DNA of 64,000 bases from Flavobacterium ovatum (GCF_040703125.1 NZ_CP160035.1:3065001-3129000); one strand, 5' to 3'. Shown: positions 54,632 through 64,000, counted from the stretch's first letter. Numbers and translations: made by a program. The notes: generated by a model not told the origin, from the sequence alone.

Positions 54632-57451
54632 TTGAAATTACCTATCAAAATATTGCTTCTTTTATTGTTTTCAATCAAACAGTACGGTCAACATCATTCA
54701 AAAATGTTTGTTGAAGTAAATATTGAAGATAAAATCCTAAACATTCAACAAGAAATCACTTTTTTCAATCAATCAACTGACACCATCAACACTATTGTAT
54801 TGAATGATTGGAACAATGCCTACTCTAATGTGAATTCGGCCTTGGCTAGACGTTTTTCAGATGAATTTTACCGAGGTTTCCATTTGGCAAAAGAAGAAGA
54901 AAGAGGCAGTACGCAAAACCTAACCGTTATAGATCAGAACAAATTATTTCTTTCTTGGAACAGAAACACAACTGTTCCTGATGTAGTTCATGTTCGATTG
55001 AGAGAACAACTGGCTCCTAATGAAAAAATAACTATGCAACTTACTTATGTTGTAAAAATACCTAGTGATGTTTTTACAAAGTATGGGTATGATACAAAAA
55101 AAGGAATGAATTTGAAAAATTGGTTCCTCACTCCTGCCCGATACACCAATCATAACTTTGTAAAATACAACAATGAAAATCTTGACGATATTGCCAATGC
55201 TATTTCTAATTTTGACATTGAACTGAAAATTCCTTTGAATAATTTCATCACTACAGACTTAAACAATGAGAACTTTATTCGTGACAACAATAGTACTATT
55301 TATAAAATTTCTGGTAAAAACCGAACAGACTTCAACTTAAATATTGAACCTATTCCGACTTTTGAAAGCTACCAATCTAACGGATTAACTGTTCTAACTA
55401 ATATTGATGATAATAAAATTTCCTCCATTCAGAAATCGCAAATTATAGATTGTGTGGTCCAGTTTGCAAACGCAACTATTGGCAAATATCCTTTTGAGAA
55501 AATTGTAATTTCAGAAACCGACTATGAACGAAATCCCTTTTATGGATTAAATCAGTTACCCGCTTTTATCAGACCTTTTTCAGACAATTTCACTTACGAA
55601 ATAAAGTTTTTGAAAACCTTTTTGAATACCTATCTAAACAACAGTTTGTTTATCGACCATAGGAAAGAAGCTTGGATTCATGATGCTATTCAAGTATATG
55701 CCATGATGAAATATATTGAGTTGAATCATCCCAATAGTAAAATGTTAGGGAGCGCATCAGGCTTTAAACTCTTGAAAAGTTTTAACTTAACCAATCTAGA
55801 TTTCAACGAGCAGTACAGCTATTTTTATATGCTTATGGCTAGAAAAAACTTAGACCAACCCTTAAATACTCCAAAAGATGCTTTAATAAAATTCAACGAA
55901 CAGATTGCTAGCAAGTATAGAGCTGGGTTAAGTTTACGTTATTTAGATAATTACCTAGAAAAAAATACCGTTCCTAATAGCATCCGAGAATTGTATTTGA
56001 GCAAACAAGGATTAGATGTTGAAAAAGATGACTTTGAAAGTATATTAAAGAAAAATTCAGAGAAGGACATTAACTGGTTTTTCAGTACTATTATCAACTC
56101 TCGAAAAGCGATTGATTATAAATTCGCTTCTTTTTCTAAAACTCAAGATAGCATCTCGTTTTCAATTAAAAACAAAACAGGAGTTGTTGTTCCTATGCCT
56201 ATTTATGGAATAAAAAATGGTGAAATTGTCTTTAAAAAATGGTTAAATTTCCAAGACAAAGACAGTCTCTATACCATTGAGCGAAAAGAGGCTGACAAAA
56301 TTGTCCTTAATTACAAAAATGAAGTTCCTGAATACAATTTGAGAAACAACTGGAAGTCCTTGAAAGGTTTTTTTCCAAACAATCGTCCCGTGAAATTTGT
56401 ATTGATGAAGGATTTAGAAGATCCTTATTACAATCAAATTTTATATGTCCCAACAATCGAGTTTAACATTTATGATGGCTTTATCTTAGGAATGCGTTTG
56501 CATAATAAAACAATCCTCGACAAACCTTTTATTTTTGATATTACTCCTGCCTATTCTACAAATACGGAGTCTCTTTCAGGATCAGGTTCTATATCCATCA
56601 ATCATAACTACAGGAATAGCACACTTTTTAACGCTAAATATGCCTTATCAGGTTCTTATTTTCATTATGCGCCTGATGCTACCTATTTTAAATTCAATCC
56701 TTCAATTCAATTGCGTATTAGAGATAATGACTTTAGAGACAATCGCAAAGAGTTAATTTATCTTCGACAAGTTTTAGTAAATCGTGAAGTAAGCCAAATC
56801 ATCAAATCTGATTTTAACGAAAATTATTCCGTTTTCAATGCTAAATACTTCAATACTAAAACAGAGGTAACTAATCACTTTAGCTTTATGTCTGAAATAC
56901 AAGTATCTAGCAAATTCAGCAAAGCTATTGCCGAAGTGTCTTATCGGAAATTATTTGAAAATAACCGTCAAATGAATCTTCGATGGTATGCAGGAGCTTT
57001 TATTCATAATAACACTAACAGTGATTTCTTTAGTTTTTCACTGGATCGACCTACAGATTATATGTTTGATTATAATTATTATGGAAGGTCTGAAGATACT
57101 GGTTTTTTTAGCCAACAAATAATTATTGCCGAAGGGGCATTCAAATCTAAACTAGCAACTCCTTTAGCAAACCAATGGATGACTACTTTAAATGGAGGTT
57201 ATGGCATTTGGAATTGGGTAGAAGTCTATGGTGATGTTGGTTATCTAAAAAGTAAATACCACAGCGATCGTTTTGTATTTGATAGTGGAATTCGGTTGAA
57301 TTTAGTAACTGATTATTTTGAAGTGTATCTTCCTGTCTACTCTTCAAACGGATGGGAAATTAATGATAACAATTACAATGAAAAAATCCGTTTTATAGTT
57401 ACTTTATCACCTAAAATCTTCCTAAATCTATTCAATCGAAAATGGTTTTAA
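54632..57451 (+). CDS. M1 peptidase-like protein without zinc site, plus C-terminal barrel
   Basis: 939 residues starting at a TTG (54632), with a signal peptide (about 1-19). Residues 20-500 follow an M1 aminopeptidase plan: an N-terminal beta domain of fold FVEVNIEDKILNIQQEITFF, then the catalytic-like region. The HEXXH zinc motif is absent. The matching stretch (about 322-332) reads FLKTFLNTYL, and the usual W-L-D-E-G-F-A reads AWIHDAIQ (347-354). Residues 600-939 are Tyr/Asn-rich beta strands ending in Phe (NLFNRKWF), as in an outer-membrane barrel. It is therefore probably a non-peptidase surface protein; the role is unknown. Confidence 0.75.
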   Translation: MKLPIKILLLLLFSIKQYGQHHSKMFVEVNIEDKILNIQQEITFFNQSTDTINTIVLNDWNNAYSNVNSALARRFSDEFYRGFHLAKEEERGSTQNLTVIDQNKLFLSWNRNTTVPDVVHVRLREQLAPNEKITMQLTYVVKIPSDVFTKYGYDTKKGMNLKNWFLTPARYTNHNFVKYNNENLDDIANAISNFDIELKIPLNNFITTDLNNENFIRDNNSTIYKISGKNRTDFNLNIEPIPTFESYQSNGLTVLTNIDDNKISSIQKSQIIDCVVQFANATIGKYPFEKIVISETDYERNPFYGLNQLPAFIRPFSDNFTYEIKFLKTFLNTYLNNSLFIDHRKEAWIHDAIQVYAMMKYIELNHPNSKMLGSASGFKLLKSFNLTNLDFNEQYSYFYMLMARKNLDQPLNTPKDALIKFNEQIASKYRAGLSLRYLDNYLEKNTVPNSIRELYLSKQGLDVEKDDFESILKKNSEKDINWFFSTIINSRKAIDYKFASFSKTQDSISFSIKNKTGVVVPMPIYGIKNGEIVFKKWLNFQDKDSLYTIERKEADKIVLNYKNEVPEYNLRNNWKSLKGFFPNNRPVKFVLMKDLEDPYYNQILYVPTIEFNIYDGFILGMRLHNKTILDKPFIFDITPAYSTNTESLSGSGSISINHNYRNSTLFNAKYALSGSYFHYAPDATYFKFNPSIQLRIRDNDFRDNRKELIYLRQVLVNREVSQIIKSDFNENYSVFNAKYFNTKTEVTNHFSFMSEIQVSSKFSKAIAEVSYRKLFENNRQMNLRWYAGAFIHNNTNSDFFSFSLDRPTDYMFDYNYYGRSEDTGFFSQQIIIAEGAFKSKLATPLANQWMTTLNGGYGIWNWVEVYGDVGYLKSKYHSDRFVFDSGIRLNLVTDYFEVYLPVYSSNGWEINDNNYNEKIRFIVTLSPKIFLNLFNRKWF

Positions 57452-57608
57452 AAAATTATGCATTTAATTTTATTTAATTGCATAATACTTACTTATCCCG
57501 TGTTAAAAAACAAAATAATCGTCAAAAATACACAAATACATACATAATCCTCAATAAAATTAAATCTATATTTTTTTTATTGCATTATGAAATTCCCTAG
57601 TTTTTCAG

Positions 57609-57616
57609 TAAATTTG
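57609..57616 (+). promoter_or_regulatory. -7 element of the E1 gene
   Basis: TAAATTTG fits TAnnTTTG exactly, 25 bases before the ATG at 57642. A TTG at 57580-57582 is 26 bases further up, a little beyond the usual spacing. Confidence 0.5.
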
Positions 57617-57641
57617 CAATAATTAAGCTATACCTTCATAT

Positions 57642-60056
57642 ATGATGATAAAAGAAAAAAGCAACACTGCATTAACCTTTGAAGATTTCAAAACAGAAGT
57701 ATTGAATGATTATACCATTGCTATAACAAGTAGGGAATGCAGTTTGTTAGGGAGAAAAGAAGTATTAACCGGGAAAGCTAAATTTGGAATTTTCAGTGAT
57801 GGAAAAGAATTGCCGCAAATAACTATGGCGAAATTTTTCAAGAATGGAGACTTTCGTTCTGGATATTACAGAGATCAAACTTTTATGATGGCCATCGGAG
57901 AATTAACTCCTGAACAATTATTTGCTGGTTTATACGGAAACACGGATATCAACGAAGAACCCATGTCAGCAGGAAGACAGATGGGAGGCCATTTTGTAAC
58001 GCATAGTTTGAACGAGGATGGTAGTTGGAAAAATCTTGTGCAACAAAAAAATTCTAGTGCTGACATCTCTCCTACTGCGGCTCAAATGCCCAGACTTTTA
58101 GGCTTAGCCCAAGCCTCTAAAATATACCGAAATATTACAAACATACCCAATCAAGATAATTTTTCTAATCAAGGAAATGAAATTGCTTGGGGAACTATAG
58201 GAAACGCCAGTACATCCGAAGGCGTATTTTTTGAAACAATCAATGCTGCTGGAGTACTACAAGTTCCTATGGTCATTAGTATTTGGGACGACGAGTACGG
58301 TATATCTGTACATGCCAAACACCAAACAACTAAGGAAAATATATCCGAAATTTTAAAAGGATTTCAAAAAGAAGCTAATACCAATGGCTTAGAAATAATA
58401 AAAGTTAAAGGTTGGGATTATTCGGATTTGATTGCTGCTTATGAAAAAGCGGAAAAGATTGCCCGTGAGCAACACATTCCTGTAGTTATTCACGTGGAGC
58501 AATTAACACAACCTCAGGGACATTCTAGTTCAGGTTCCCACGAGAGATACAAAAGTAAGCAGCGTTTGGATTGGGAAAAAGAATATGATTGCGTGAGACA
58601 AATGCGATTGTGGATGATTGCCATCAATATCGCTTCTCCTGAAGAATTAGATATCATTGATGCTCAAGCTAAAAAAGAAGTTGTTGAAGCTAAAAAGAAA
58701 GCTTGGACTACTTTTATCACTCCAATTATTAAGGAACAAAAAGAACTTGTTGCCATATTAGAAAAAATAGCTCATGCTTCTTTAAATCCAAAAGTAATTT
58801 TGGCTCATGCCAAAAAACTAAACGGAATTAAAGAACCTTTAAAGAAAGAAATTCTAGTAACTGCTCGTAAAGCAAATCGCTTATATACTGCTGGTGATGA
58901 AAAAACCGAACTAGTACAATGGATGAAATCTTTTGCAAATAAATATCGCGATGCTTTCAGTACCAAACTATATTCTGAATCGGAATGGAATGTATTTTCA
59001 GCTAAAGAAGTAGCTCCTGAATATCCTGAAGAAGAAGATATTATTGATTCGGACGGGCGTATGATTATTAGAGATAACTTTGACGCTATTTTCACCAAAT
59101 ATCCCGAAGCTTTAATTTTTGGAGAGGATTCTGGAAAAATTGGAGATGTGAATCAAGGATTAGAAGGACTTCAAGAAAAGTATGGTGAAATACGCGTTGC
59201 CGATGTAGGAATTCGAGAGGCTACCATTATTGGACAAGGAATCGGAATGGCTTTGAGAGGGTTAAGACCTATTGCTGAAATTCAGTATTTGGATTATTTA
59301 CTCTATGCCATACAAATTTTAAGTGATGACTTAGCCACTTTACAATACAGAACTTTTGGAAAACAAAAAGCGCCTTTAATCATTCGTACTCGCGGACACC
59401 GATTGGAAGGGGTTTGGCACTCTGGTTCTCCCATGGGAATGATCATAAACTCTATTAGAGGAATTCACGTTTTAGTTCCTAGAAATATGACTAAAGCTGC
59501 TGGTTTTTACAATTCATTAATGGAATGTGACGAACCCGCACTTGTTATAGAATGCTTAAACGGTTATCGTCTTAAAGAAAAAACACCTATCAATTATGGT
59601 GAATTCAAAACCGCTATTGGTGTCGTTGAAACTATTAAAGAAGGAAGTGACATTACCTTAGTTTCGTATGGTTCTACTCTGCGTTTGGTGATGGAAGCTG
59701 CCAAAGAATTATCAGAAATAGGAATTACATGTGAAGTGATCGATTTGCAATCATTGATTCCATTTGATATCAAACATGACATCGTTAAAAGTGTCATGAA
59801 AACCAATCGTCTTCTTATAATTGACGAAGATGTTCCTGGTGGCGCTTCCGCTTATATTTTACAGCAAATTATAGAAGAACAAGATGCGTATAAATACTTA
59901 GATAGCAAACCACAAACTTTGTCAGCTAAGGCACATCGCCCAGCTTACGGAACGGATGGTGATTACTTCTCTAAACCGTCAATAGAAGATATTTACGAGA
60001 AGGCTTATGCCATGATGCATGAAGTCAATCCAACTAAATATCCTAGTATATATTAA
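57642..60056 (+). CDS. 2-oxoacid dehydrogenase E1, fused alpha and beta
   Basis: 804 residues combining two subunits. The alpha part (about 1-360) has QMGGHFVTHSLN, GNEIAWGTIGNASTSEGVFF (thiamine diphosphate/Mg region) and GHSSSGSHERYKS. The beta part (about 465-804) has FGEDSGKIGDVNQGL, EIRVADVGIREATIIGQGIG, QYLDYLLYAIQIL and the C-terminal transketolase domain (VSYGSTLRLVMEAA, IDLQSLIPFD). It decarboxylates a 2-oxoacid, most likely a branched-chain one, and passes the acyl group to E2. No E2 gene is next to it; E3 (lpd) is 13 kb away. A second ATG directly follows the first. Confidence 0.92.
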   Translation: MMIKEKSNTALTFEDFKTEVLNDYTIAITSRECSLLGRKEVLTGKAKFGIFSDGKELPQITMAKFFKNGDFRSGYYRDQTFMMAIGELTPEQLFAGLYGNTDINEEPMSAGRQMGGHFVTHSLNEDGSWKNLVQQKNSSADISPTAAQMPRLLGLAQASKIYRNITNIPNQDNFSNQGNEIAWGTIGNASTSEGVFFETINAAGVLQVPMVISIWDDEYGISVHAKHQTTKENISEILKGFQKEANTNGLEIIKVKGWDYSDLIAAYEKAEKIAREQHIPVVIHVEQLTQPQGHSSSGSHERYKSKQRLDWEKEYDCVRQMRLWMIAINIASPEELDIIDAQAKKEVVEAKKKAWTTFITPIIKEQKELVAILEKIAHASLNPKVILAHAKKLNGIKEPLKKEILVTARKANRLYTAGDEKTELVQWMKSFANKYRDAFSTKLYSESEWNVFSAKEVAPEYPEEEDIIDSDGRMIIRDNFDAIFTKYPEALIFGEDSGKIGDVNQGLEGLQEKYGEIRVADVGIREATIIGQGIGMALRGLRPIAEIQYLDYLLYAIQILSDDLATLQYRTFGKQKAPLIIRTRGHRLEGVWHSGSPMGMIINSIRGIHVLVPRNMTKAAGFYNSLMECDEPALVIECLNGYRLKEKTPINYGEFKTAIGVVETIKEGSDITLVSYGSTLRLVMEAAKELSEIGITCEVIDLQSLIPFDIKHDIVKSVMKTNRLLIIDEDVPGGASAYILQQIIEEQDAYKYLDSKPQTLSAKAHRPAYGTDGDYFSKPSIEDIYEKAYAMMHEVNPTKYPSIY

Positions 60057-60062
60057 AATTCA

Positions 60063-60093
60063 AAGGTCTGCTATATAAGCAGACTTTTTTTTT
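60063..60093 (+). terminator. Terminator after the E1 gene
   Basis: GTCTGCT pairs with AGCAGAC, extended by AAG/TTT-type pairs, with nine Ts after the stem. Confidence 0.85.
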
Positions 60094-60368
60094 GAATACC
60101 ACTTTTCTAATGAAATGTTATTGTATTAAATAATCTGATAATATCGATTACTGCTCCAATAAAGTTCAAAAACCCCTGTCCCAACGCTTTGGGATGGGTG
60201 CTTTAGTTATAGGCAACGTATCGGCATAATACCCTAATATTTTAAATTACCATATACAGACAATTTGTTTTATTTCTGTTTATTCGGCTATGGTTTCAAA
60301 TTTTCAAAGACTGATTAAATTACTTCATTAATTTTAGCCATTTAAATAAAAGTGCTATTTAAGTAAAA

Positions 60369-60410
60369 AAAAGAGACTGCCCAAAAATCACTTTTCGAGC
60401 AGTCTCTTTT
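60369..60410 (-). terminator. Terminator of the SusC/SusD operon
   Basis: AAAAGAGACTGC pairs with GCAGTCTCTTTT around an 18-base loop, with a long A-run on the plus strand giving Ts on the minus strand. It lies 36 bases beyond the last gene of the minus-strand operon. Confidence 0.85.
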
Positions 60411-60445
60411 GAAACATATATTTGTATAAACAAACTATTATACCC

Positions 60446-61384
60446 TTACGGAACTACTCTAAATGTTGCTGGTATATTATAGATATCAGTATCATTCGGT
60501 AAGGCACCTGCAGCTGTTGAAGCTCTACTTGCAGTAAATGTACCTTTAAAATCTCCTACAGTATTAAAAATCAGCAAACCATTGTTGTTATTAGGAATTG
60601 CTGCAGTATTATTTAAAGTTAATGTAGCAGCTCCTATTTTCCATGTACGTGTAGTTGGATCACCTTTTTCTGTTAGATCAATAAATTGGAGTCTTGTTCC
60701 TTTTTTGATTGTAATTACATCTGTTGCATTTTGATGAGAAACCGTAGTTGTTACTCCTGCAACCGTTTGGGTTACTTGCATTTTTGCCACAATAGTATCC
60801 ACTACTTTTACATTGAACGTATAGTCGATAACCCATTTGTCACCAACTTTTACTGCTGGTAAAACGGCGTCCATTCTTGGAACAGCAACAACAGCAGGAG
60901 CAGCAGCTACAGCAGGAACTGCAGGGGCATCACCTGTAGCAGGAACTGCAGCTTTGGCAACCACTGCAGCTTTGGCAGCAATTGCAAAAGTTTTATATCT
61001 GTACGCTACGTAGTCGTTGAACGTATTGTATAATCTCACTTTCTGGAAACCCTCATTTTTAAAATACACATGTATTGTTTTATCGGTAGTTTCTACAGCT
61101 CCTGGATAAATGATATAACTATCAAATTTTGTTTCCTTTAATGCGATTGGACCTTTCAAAAAAGAATTACCTTCTTCAATTGTCCAGGTATGATCCAAAG
61201 TACCAACTGACGCATCTGTAAATGAAGCGAATTGTCCTTTGGCAACAACAAAATTTTCTTGTTGAAAAGCACTAGTGTACCATCCCACATCAGAAAAAGC
61301 AGGTGGCGCCTCGTATGTATTATCGGTGCAGCTTGTAAATATACCAGCTATCATCAAAAGGATTATTATAACTTTATTTTTCAT
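60446..61384 (-). CDS. Surface lipoprotein of SusCD locus, Ala/Val-rich insert
   Basis: 312 residues with lipobox FTSC (Cys19). Residues 20-130 form a beta-sandwich-like domain (WTIEEGNSFLKGP, HVYFKNEGFQKVRLYNTFND). At about 131-172 lies an Ala/Val/Pro-rich stretch with two copies of a six-residue unit (AKAAVV, AKAAVP) encoded by an 18-bp tandem repeat. Residues 175-312 form a second beta domain. It is the last gene after susC and susD, the place of glycan- or ligand-binding surface lipoproteins (SusE/SusF-like position). No specific family is recognised. Confidence 0.75.
   Translation of the reverse strand: MKNKVIIILLMIAGIFTSCTDNTYEAPPAFSDVGWYTSAFQQENFVVAKGQFASFTDASVGTLDHTWTIEEGNSFLKGPIALKETKFDSYIIYPGAVETTDKTIHVYFKNEGFQKVRLYNTFNDYVAYRYKTFAIAAKAAVVAKAAVPATGDAPAVPAVAAAPAVVAVPRMDAVLPAVKVGDKWVIDYTFNVKVVDTIVAKMQVTQTVAGVTTTVSHQNATDVITIKKGTRLQFIDLTEKGDPTTRTWKIGAATLTLNNTAAIPNNNNGLLIFNTVGDFKGTFTASRASTAAGALPNDTDIYNIPATFRVVP
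60945..60980. repeat. 18-bp tandem repeat inside lipoprotein gene
   Basis: ACTGCAGCTTTGGCAACC is followed directly by ACTGCAGCTTTGGCAGCA (16 of 18 identical). AGCAGGAACTGCAG also occurs twice nearby (60911-60924 and 60938-60951). Together they encode the Ala/Val-rich segment and keep the reading frame. Confidence 0.8.
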
Positions 61385-61412
61385 AATCTATTATTTTAAT
61401 TATTTAAAAAAA

Positions 61413-63224
61413 TTAATTTGTGAACGAATTATTAGAGGTTAGTTCACTACTAGGTATATCCCAATACGAATGCTTAGTTGGATCAAAGTTTGTCGCAGTG
61501 TTTCCAAATTCGTTAAAAGTAATATTAGGTTTTACTAGAACCGTACCGTTTACAGGAGTAGGAACAGGATCATCATTATCACTTAATAAAGCACCAAATC
61601 TTGTTATAGCTTTACCAGTAACTAAACTTACAGGGATTAAATGATCTGTCACATAATATCTTCTTGTTGCCAATTCCTGGAAACGAGCTTTTGCAATTCC
61701 CCATCTTCTCATGTCAATTGTTCTGATAGCATGACCTTCGATCGCTAATTCTAATGGACGTTCTGTAAACATTAAATGATTCATTAATGTAGCAGCTGTA
61801 TAGGTACTATTATCGTGGTCATTGGAAGGAAATTCACCAGATCCATCAGGACCCAATAATTGTACCGCCGAACGATGTCTCACTTTATTTACATATAACA
61901 AAGCCTCTGATAAACCTGCCTCTTTTGTACCACCTTCTATCATTGCTTCAGCATACATCAAATAAACATCAGCTAATCGAATAACGCGGAAATTTATTCC
62001 AGAACGGTAAAATGTTGAGGCAACATTTTTTTCATTACTCACAATATCCCAGTTCGTGTATTTTCTAAAATACCCTGGTTCAGATCCGTTAAAAAGTGTT
62101 CCTTCTCCAGCATTTGGAGTTAAATAATACGGTGTAAAATCATCATCTGCTAAAGCTAAAGACTGAGAAGCTCTTAAACTATATTTTCTTGCTTTTACAG
62201 TGACTCCATCAGATGACAATGCCATATTTCTAGGATCTTTAGTGTCAGGCTTGTCTTTTTTATACGCCATAGTTAACCATGATGACGGCAATACTGTTCT
62301 AAAACCTCCTAGATTTCCGGGAGCCATTGCGCTACCTAGTGTATTAGATACTTGCTGTAGATCATTGGCACTAATTCCATTTTTAAAATCAGTAGAATAA
62401 TTAATTTCTAAAATAGATTCAGAATTATGTTCGTCCCTAGTTGTAAAATTGCTGCCAATATCTGCTGCCAAAGAATAACTAGTATTATTAATTATCTCCT
62501 TGAAAAGCGAGGCTGCCATAATATAATTTTTTTCAAACAAATAACTTTGCCCCATCAAAGCGGTAACTGCAGTACTTGTAATTCTACCTTTCTCGGCTGT
62601 AGCTCTTGTAGCTGGTAAGTTCGTTTTTGCATATAGCAAATCATCAAGGTAAAACTTTTGAATAGTTGCGGCTGGGCTTAATGGCTTGTGAAAATCGTTT
62701 GTATCTGATGGGTCATGTTCAAATAACATCACAGAGCCATTGTTAAAAGAAGAGTACAAATAAAAATAAAACATCCCTCTCAAAGCTCGAGCTTCTGCAT
62801 AATAAGCTTTTACTCGAGCAATATCTGTCACACTAGTCAGTGTAGGCAAAATTCGATCATAGGCGTCAATTACTTGATTGGCTCTAAAGATTCCGCGATA
62901 CAAAGCCCCCCATTTATTATTTGGAGCAGAAGCCGAGTTATTAAAAATTTGCAAATAGTAGACATCGCCAGTATTTGGTTTCCCAAAACCTGGAAAAGCC
63001 AAATCGCTCCTTTTAGTTTCTTCACTAAGAAGCATGATGTCTTGGCTTTTTAAAGCATTATACACCGAAGTTGTTCCTATTAACAAATCATCTGCTGTTT
63101 TCCAAAAAGCAGCTACATTAGTTTGGTTCGGATTTGTTTGCTCCAAAAAACTATCGCTGCAGCCAGTGAACACTGTTGCAATTGCAACAACCACTACTAT
63201 TTTATTATAAATTGTTTTTTTCAT
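61413..63224 (-). CDS. RagB/SusD family outer-membrane lipoprotein
   Basis: 603 residues with lipobox FTGC (Cys22). The SusD-like pattern is complete: LEQTNPNQTNVAAFWKTADD near the start, RALRGMFYFYLYSSF with its TPR-type helices, FRVIRLADVYLMYAEAMIEGG, and ERPLELAIEGHAIRTIDMRRWG near the end. SusD proteins bind glycans or peptides at the surface and form the lid of the SusC barrel. It lies 47 bases behind susC in the same operon. The substrate is unknown; no glycoside hydrolase or peptidase is in view, so this need not be a polysaccharide locus. Confidence 0.95.
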   Translation of the reverse strand: MKKTIYNKIVVVVAIATVFTGCSDSFLEQTNPNQTNVAAFWKTADDLLIGTTSVYNALKSQDIMLLSEETKRSDLAFPGFGKPNTGDVYYLQIFNNSASAPNNKWGALYRGIFRANQVIDAYDRILPTLTSVTDIARVKAYYAEARALRGMFYFYLYSSFNNGSVMLFEHDPSDTNDFHKPLSPAATIQKFYLDDLLYAKTNLPATRATAEKGRITSTAVTALMGQSYLFEKNYIMAASLFKEIINNTSYSLAADIGSNFTTRDEHNSESILEINYSTDFKNGISANDLQQVSNTLGSAMAPGNLGGFRTVLPSSWLTMAYKKDKPDTKDPRNMALSSDGVTVKARKYSLRASQSLALADDDFTPYYLTPNAGEGTLFNGSEPGYFRKYTNWDIVSNEKNVASTFYRSGINFRVIRLADVYLMYAEAMIEGGTKEAGLSEALLYVNKVRHRSAVQLLGPDGSGEFPSNDHDNSTYTAATLMNHLMFTERPLELAIEGHAIRTIDMRRWGIAKARFQELATRRYYVTDHLIPVSLVTGKAITRFGALLSDNDDPVPTPVNGTVLVKPNITFNEFGNTATNFDPTKHSYWDIPSSELTSNNSFTN

Positions 63225-63271
63225 TACTTTAAAGTTTAAATATTAAACTAACCTTTTGTTTGATGTATTAC

Positions 63272-64000
63272 TTAAAATTCTAATTGAACCCCTCCTCTTA
63301 ATTGAGAAGTAATAGGGTAATTACCACGATCAATTCCTTTAGTACTTAGTCCGTTGTTTCCAACTTCAGGATCAAATCCAGTGTACTTTGTCAAGGTAAT
63401 GATGTTTTGCGCTGCCAAATAGAAACGTAATTTTGAAATGGTTAGTTTAGACAATGCTTTTTTGGGAACTGAATATCCAATAGCAATATTTTTTAGTCTT
63501 GCAAATGTCCCATCCTCTAACCAATAATCGGTGTATCCTCTGTAGCTAAGGTAATCTCTCCCTCTATCTGCAGGTATGTTTGAATCAGGATTTTGTGGAG
63601 TCCAAGCGTAAACTAGATCACGGTGAGAACCGTATTTGTAACCAGCCGCTTTACTACCATTAATTACTTCGGCTCCAAAAGAAGCGTACCATTGCATAGA
63701 AAAATCAAAGTTTTTATAATTGGCTCCAAGGTTCCATCCCATTTCAAAATCAGGAGTTCCGCTTCCTGCATATTGGCGATCATTGTTATCAATAATACCA
63801 TCTCCTTTATCTAGTATTCCATCACCATTTGAATCAATAGTCAAAGCATCGACAAATTTTAGATCACCTAGTTTTGCTCCCAATGTTGGAAATTGTGCAT
63901 TATATTCGGATAATTCAATTGGGTCATTAATAACGCCATCTGTTTTTAAAAGATAAAACGAACCTGCTTCATGTCCCAAAGCTAATGCTGAAACGACATC
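63272..64000 (-). CDS. SusC/RagA TonB-linked outer-membrane protein, partial
   Basis: About 243 C-terminal residues; the frame is open to the window edge at 64000 and the true start lies beyond it. It shows the SusC C-terminal pattern: GKLGDLKFVDAL-type segment followed by the Asp-rich calcium-like loop (DSNGDGILDKGDGIIDNNDR), DFEMGWNLGANYKNFDFSMQ, TFARLKNIAIGYSVPK, and the final strand ending LRGGVQLEF. SusC is the TonB-driven barrel that works with the SusD at 61413-63224. Confidence 0.93.
   Translation of the reverse strand, partial: DVVSALALGHEAGSFYLLKTDGVINDPIELSEYNAQFPTLGAKLGDLKFVDALTIDSNGDGILDKGDGIIDNNDRQYAGSGTPDFEMGWNLGANYKNFDFSMQWYASFGAEVINGSKAAGYKYGSHRDLVYAWTPQNPDSNIPADRGRDYLSYRGYTDYWLEDGTFARLKNIAIGYSVPKKALSKLTISKLRFYLAAQNIITLTKYTGFDPEVGNNGLSTKGIDRGNYPITSQLRGGVQLEF

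Noticed and set aside
1..64000. tRNA or rRNA genes, insertion sequences, prophage
   Set aside because: No tRNA-like T-arm words in a cloverleaf context, no transposase or integrase motifs and no phage structural genes were seen on reading both strands; a dedicated tRNA scan would be decisive.
60446..64000. Polysaccharide utilisation locus
   Set aside because: A SusC/SusD pair is present, but no carbohydrate-active enzyme or HTCS regulator is visible in the window, so the substrate class is left open.

Overview
The window looks like chromosome of a Flavobacterium-type bacterium (Bacteroidetes, Flavobacteriaceae). The DNA is AT-rich. Genes lack clear Shine-Dalgarno sequences, and several are preceded by the Bacteroidetes -7 element TAnnTTTG. 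The protein content also fits: PorX and a cargo protein of the type IX secretion system (T9SS), a SusC/SusD pair, a FecI/FecR/TonB-receptor locus, and families typical of the group (DUF5723, DUF4010, DUF6503). No tRNA, rRNA, CRISPR array, insertion sequence or phage gene was found. All family names are recognised from sequence and memory; no search was run.

1-5.2 kb is a cell-surface signalling locus. An ECF sigma factor, a FecR-like anti-sigma factor and a TonB-dependent receptor with an STN domain form an operon, with a lipoprotein gene (cut by the window edge) facing the other way. A GTAGGG-N15-TTGTC element occurs three times here: before the lipoprotein gene, before a decayed copy of that gene, and between sigma and anti-sigma. 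I read it as the promoter of this ECF sigma factor; it also argues that fecR starts at 1767, not 1734. 5.4-20.7 kb is mostly housekeeping: porX, tsaE, alanine dehydrogenase, an HPF-like protein, panB, a pseudouridine synthase, a nitroreductase, a very large hybrid histidine kinase and a zinc metallopeptidase.

21-27.7 kb holds a PAP2 phosphatase, a translationally coupled Nudix/PLD-helicase pair that may be a defence or repair module, a small very acidic protein and a ComM/YifB ATPase. 28.2-33.7 kb is a tight five-gene operon: sodium symporter, GNAT acetyltransferase, M20 amidohydrolase and two different PLP racemases, probably for taking up and interconverting amino acids or N-acyl amino acids. 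34.4-46 kb holds an ammonium transporter, a T9SS-secreted repeat protein, dsbD, tilS, pabB, a DoxX-like protein, lpd and alkB.

46.5-60 kb holds a fused FAD/Fe-S dehydrogenase, a secreted DUF6503 protein, an Fe-S uracil-DNA glycosylase, an MgtC/DUF4010 membrane protein, a LOG protein, an M1-peptidase-like protein without its zinc site but with a probable outer-membrane barrel, and a fused alpha/beta 2-oxoacid dehydrogenase E1 (lpd at 43 kb could supply its E3). 60.4-64 kb is a SusC/SusD uptake locus whose third gene, a lipoprotein, carries an Ala/Val-rich insert with an 18-bp tandem repeat. Intergenic spaces are rich in imperfect palindromes belonging to a few recurring families.
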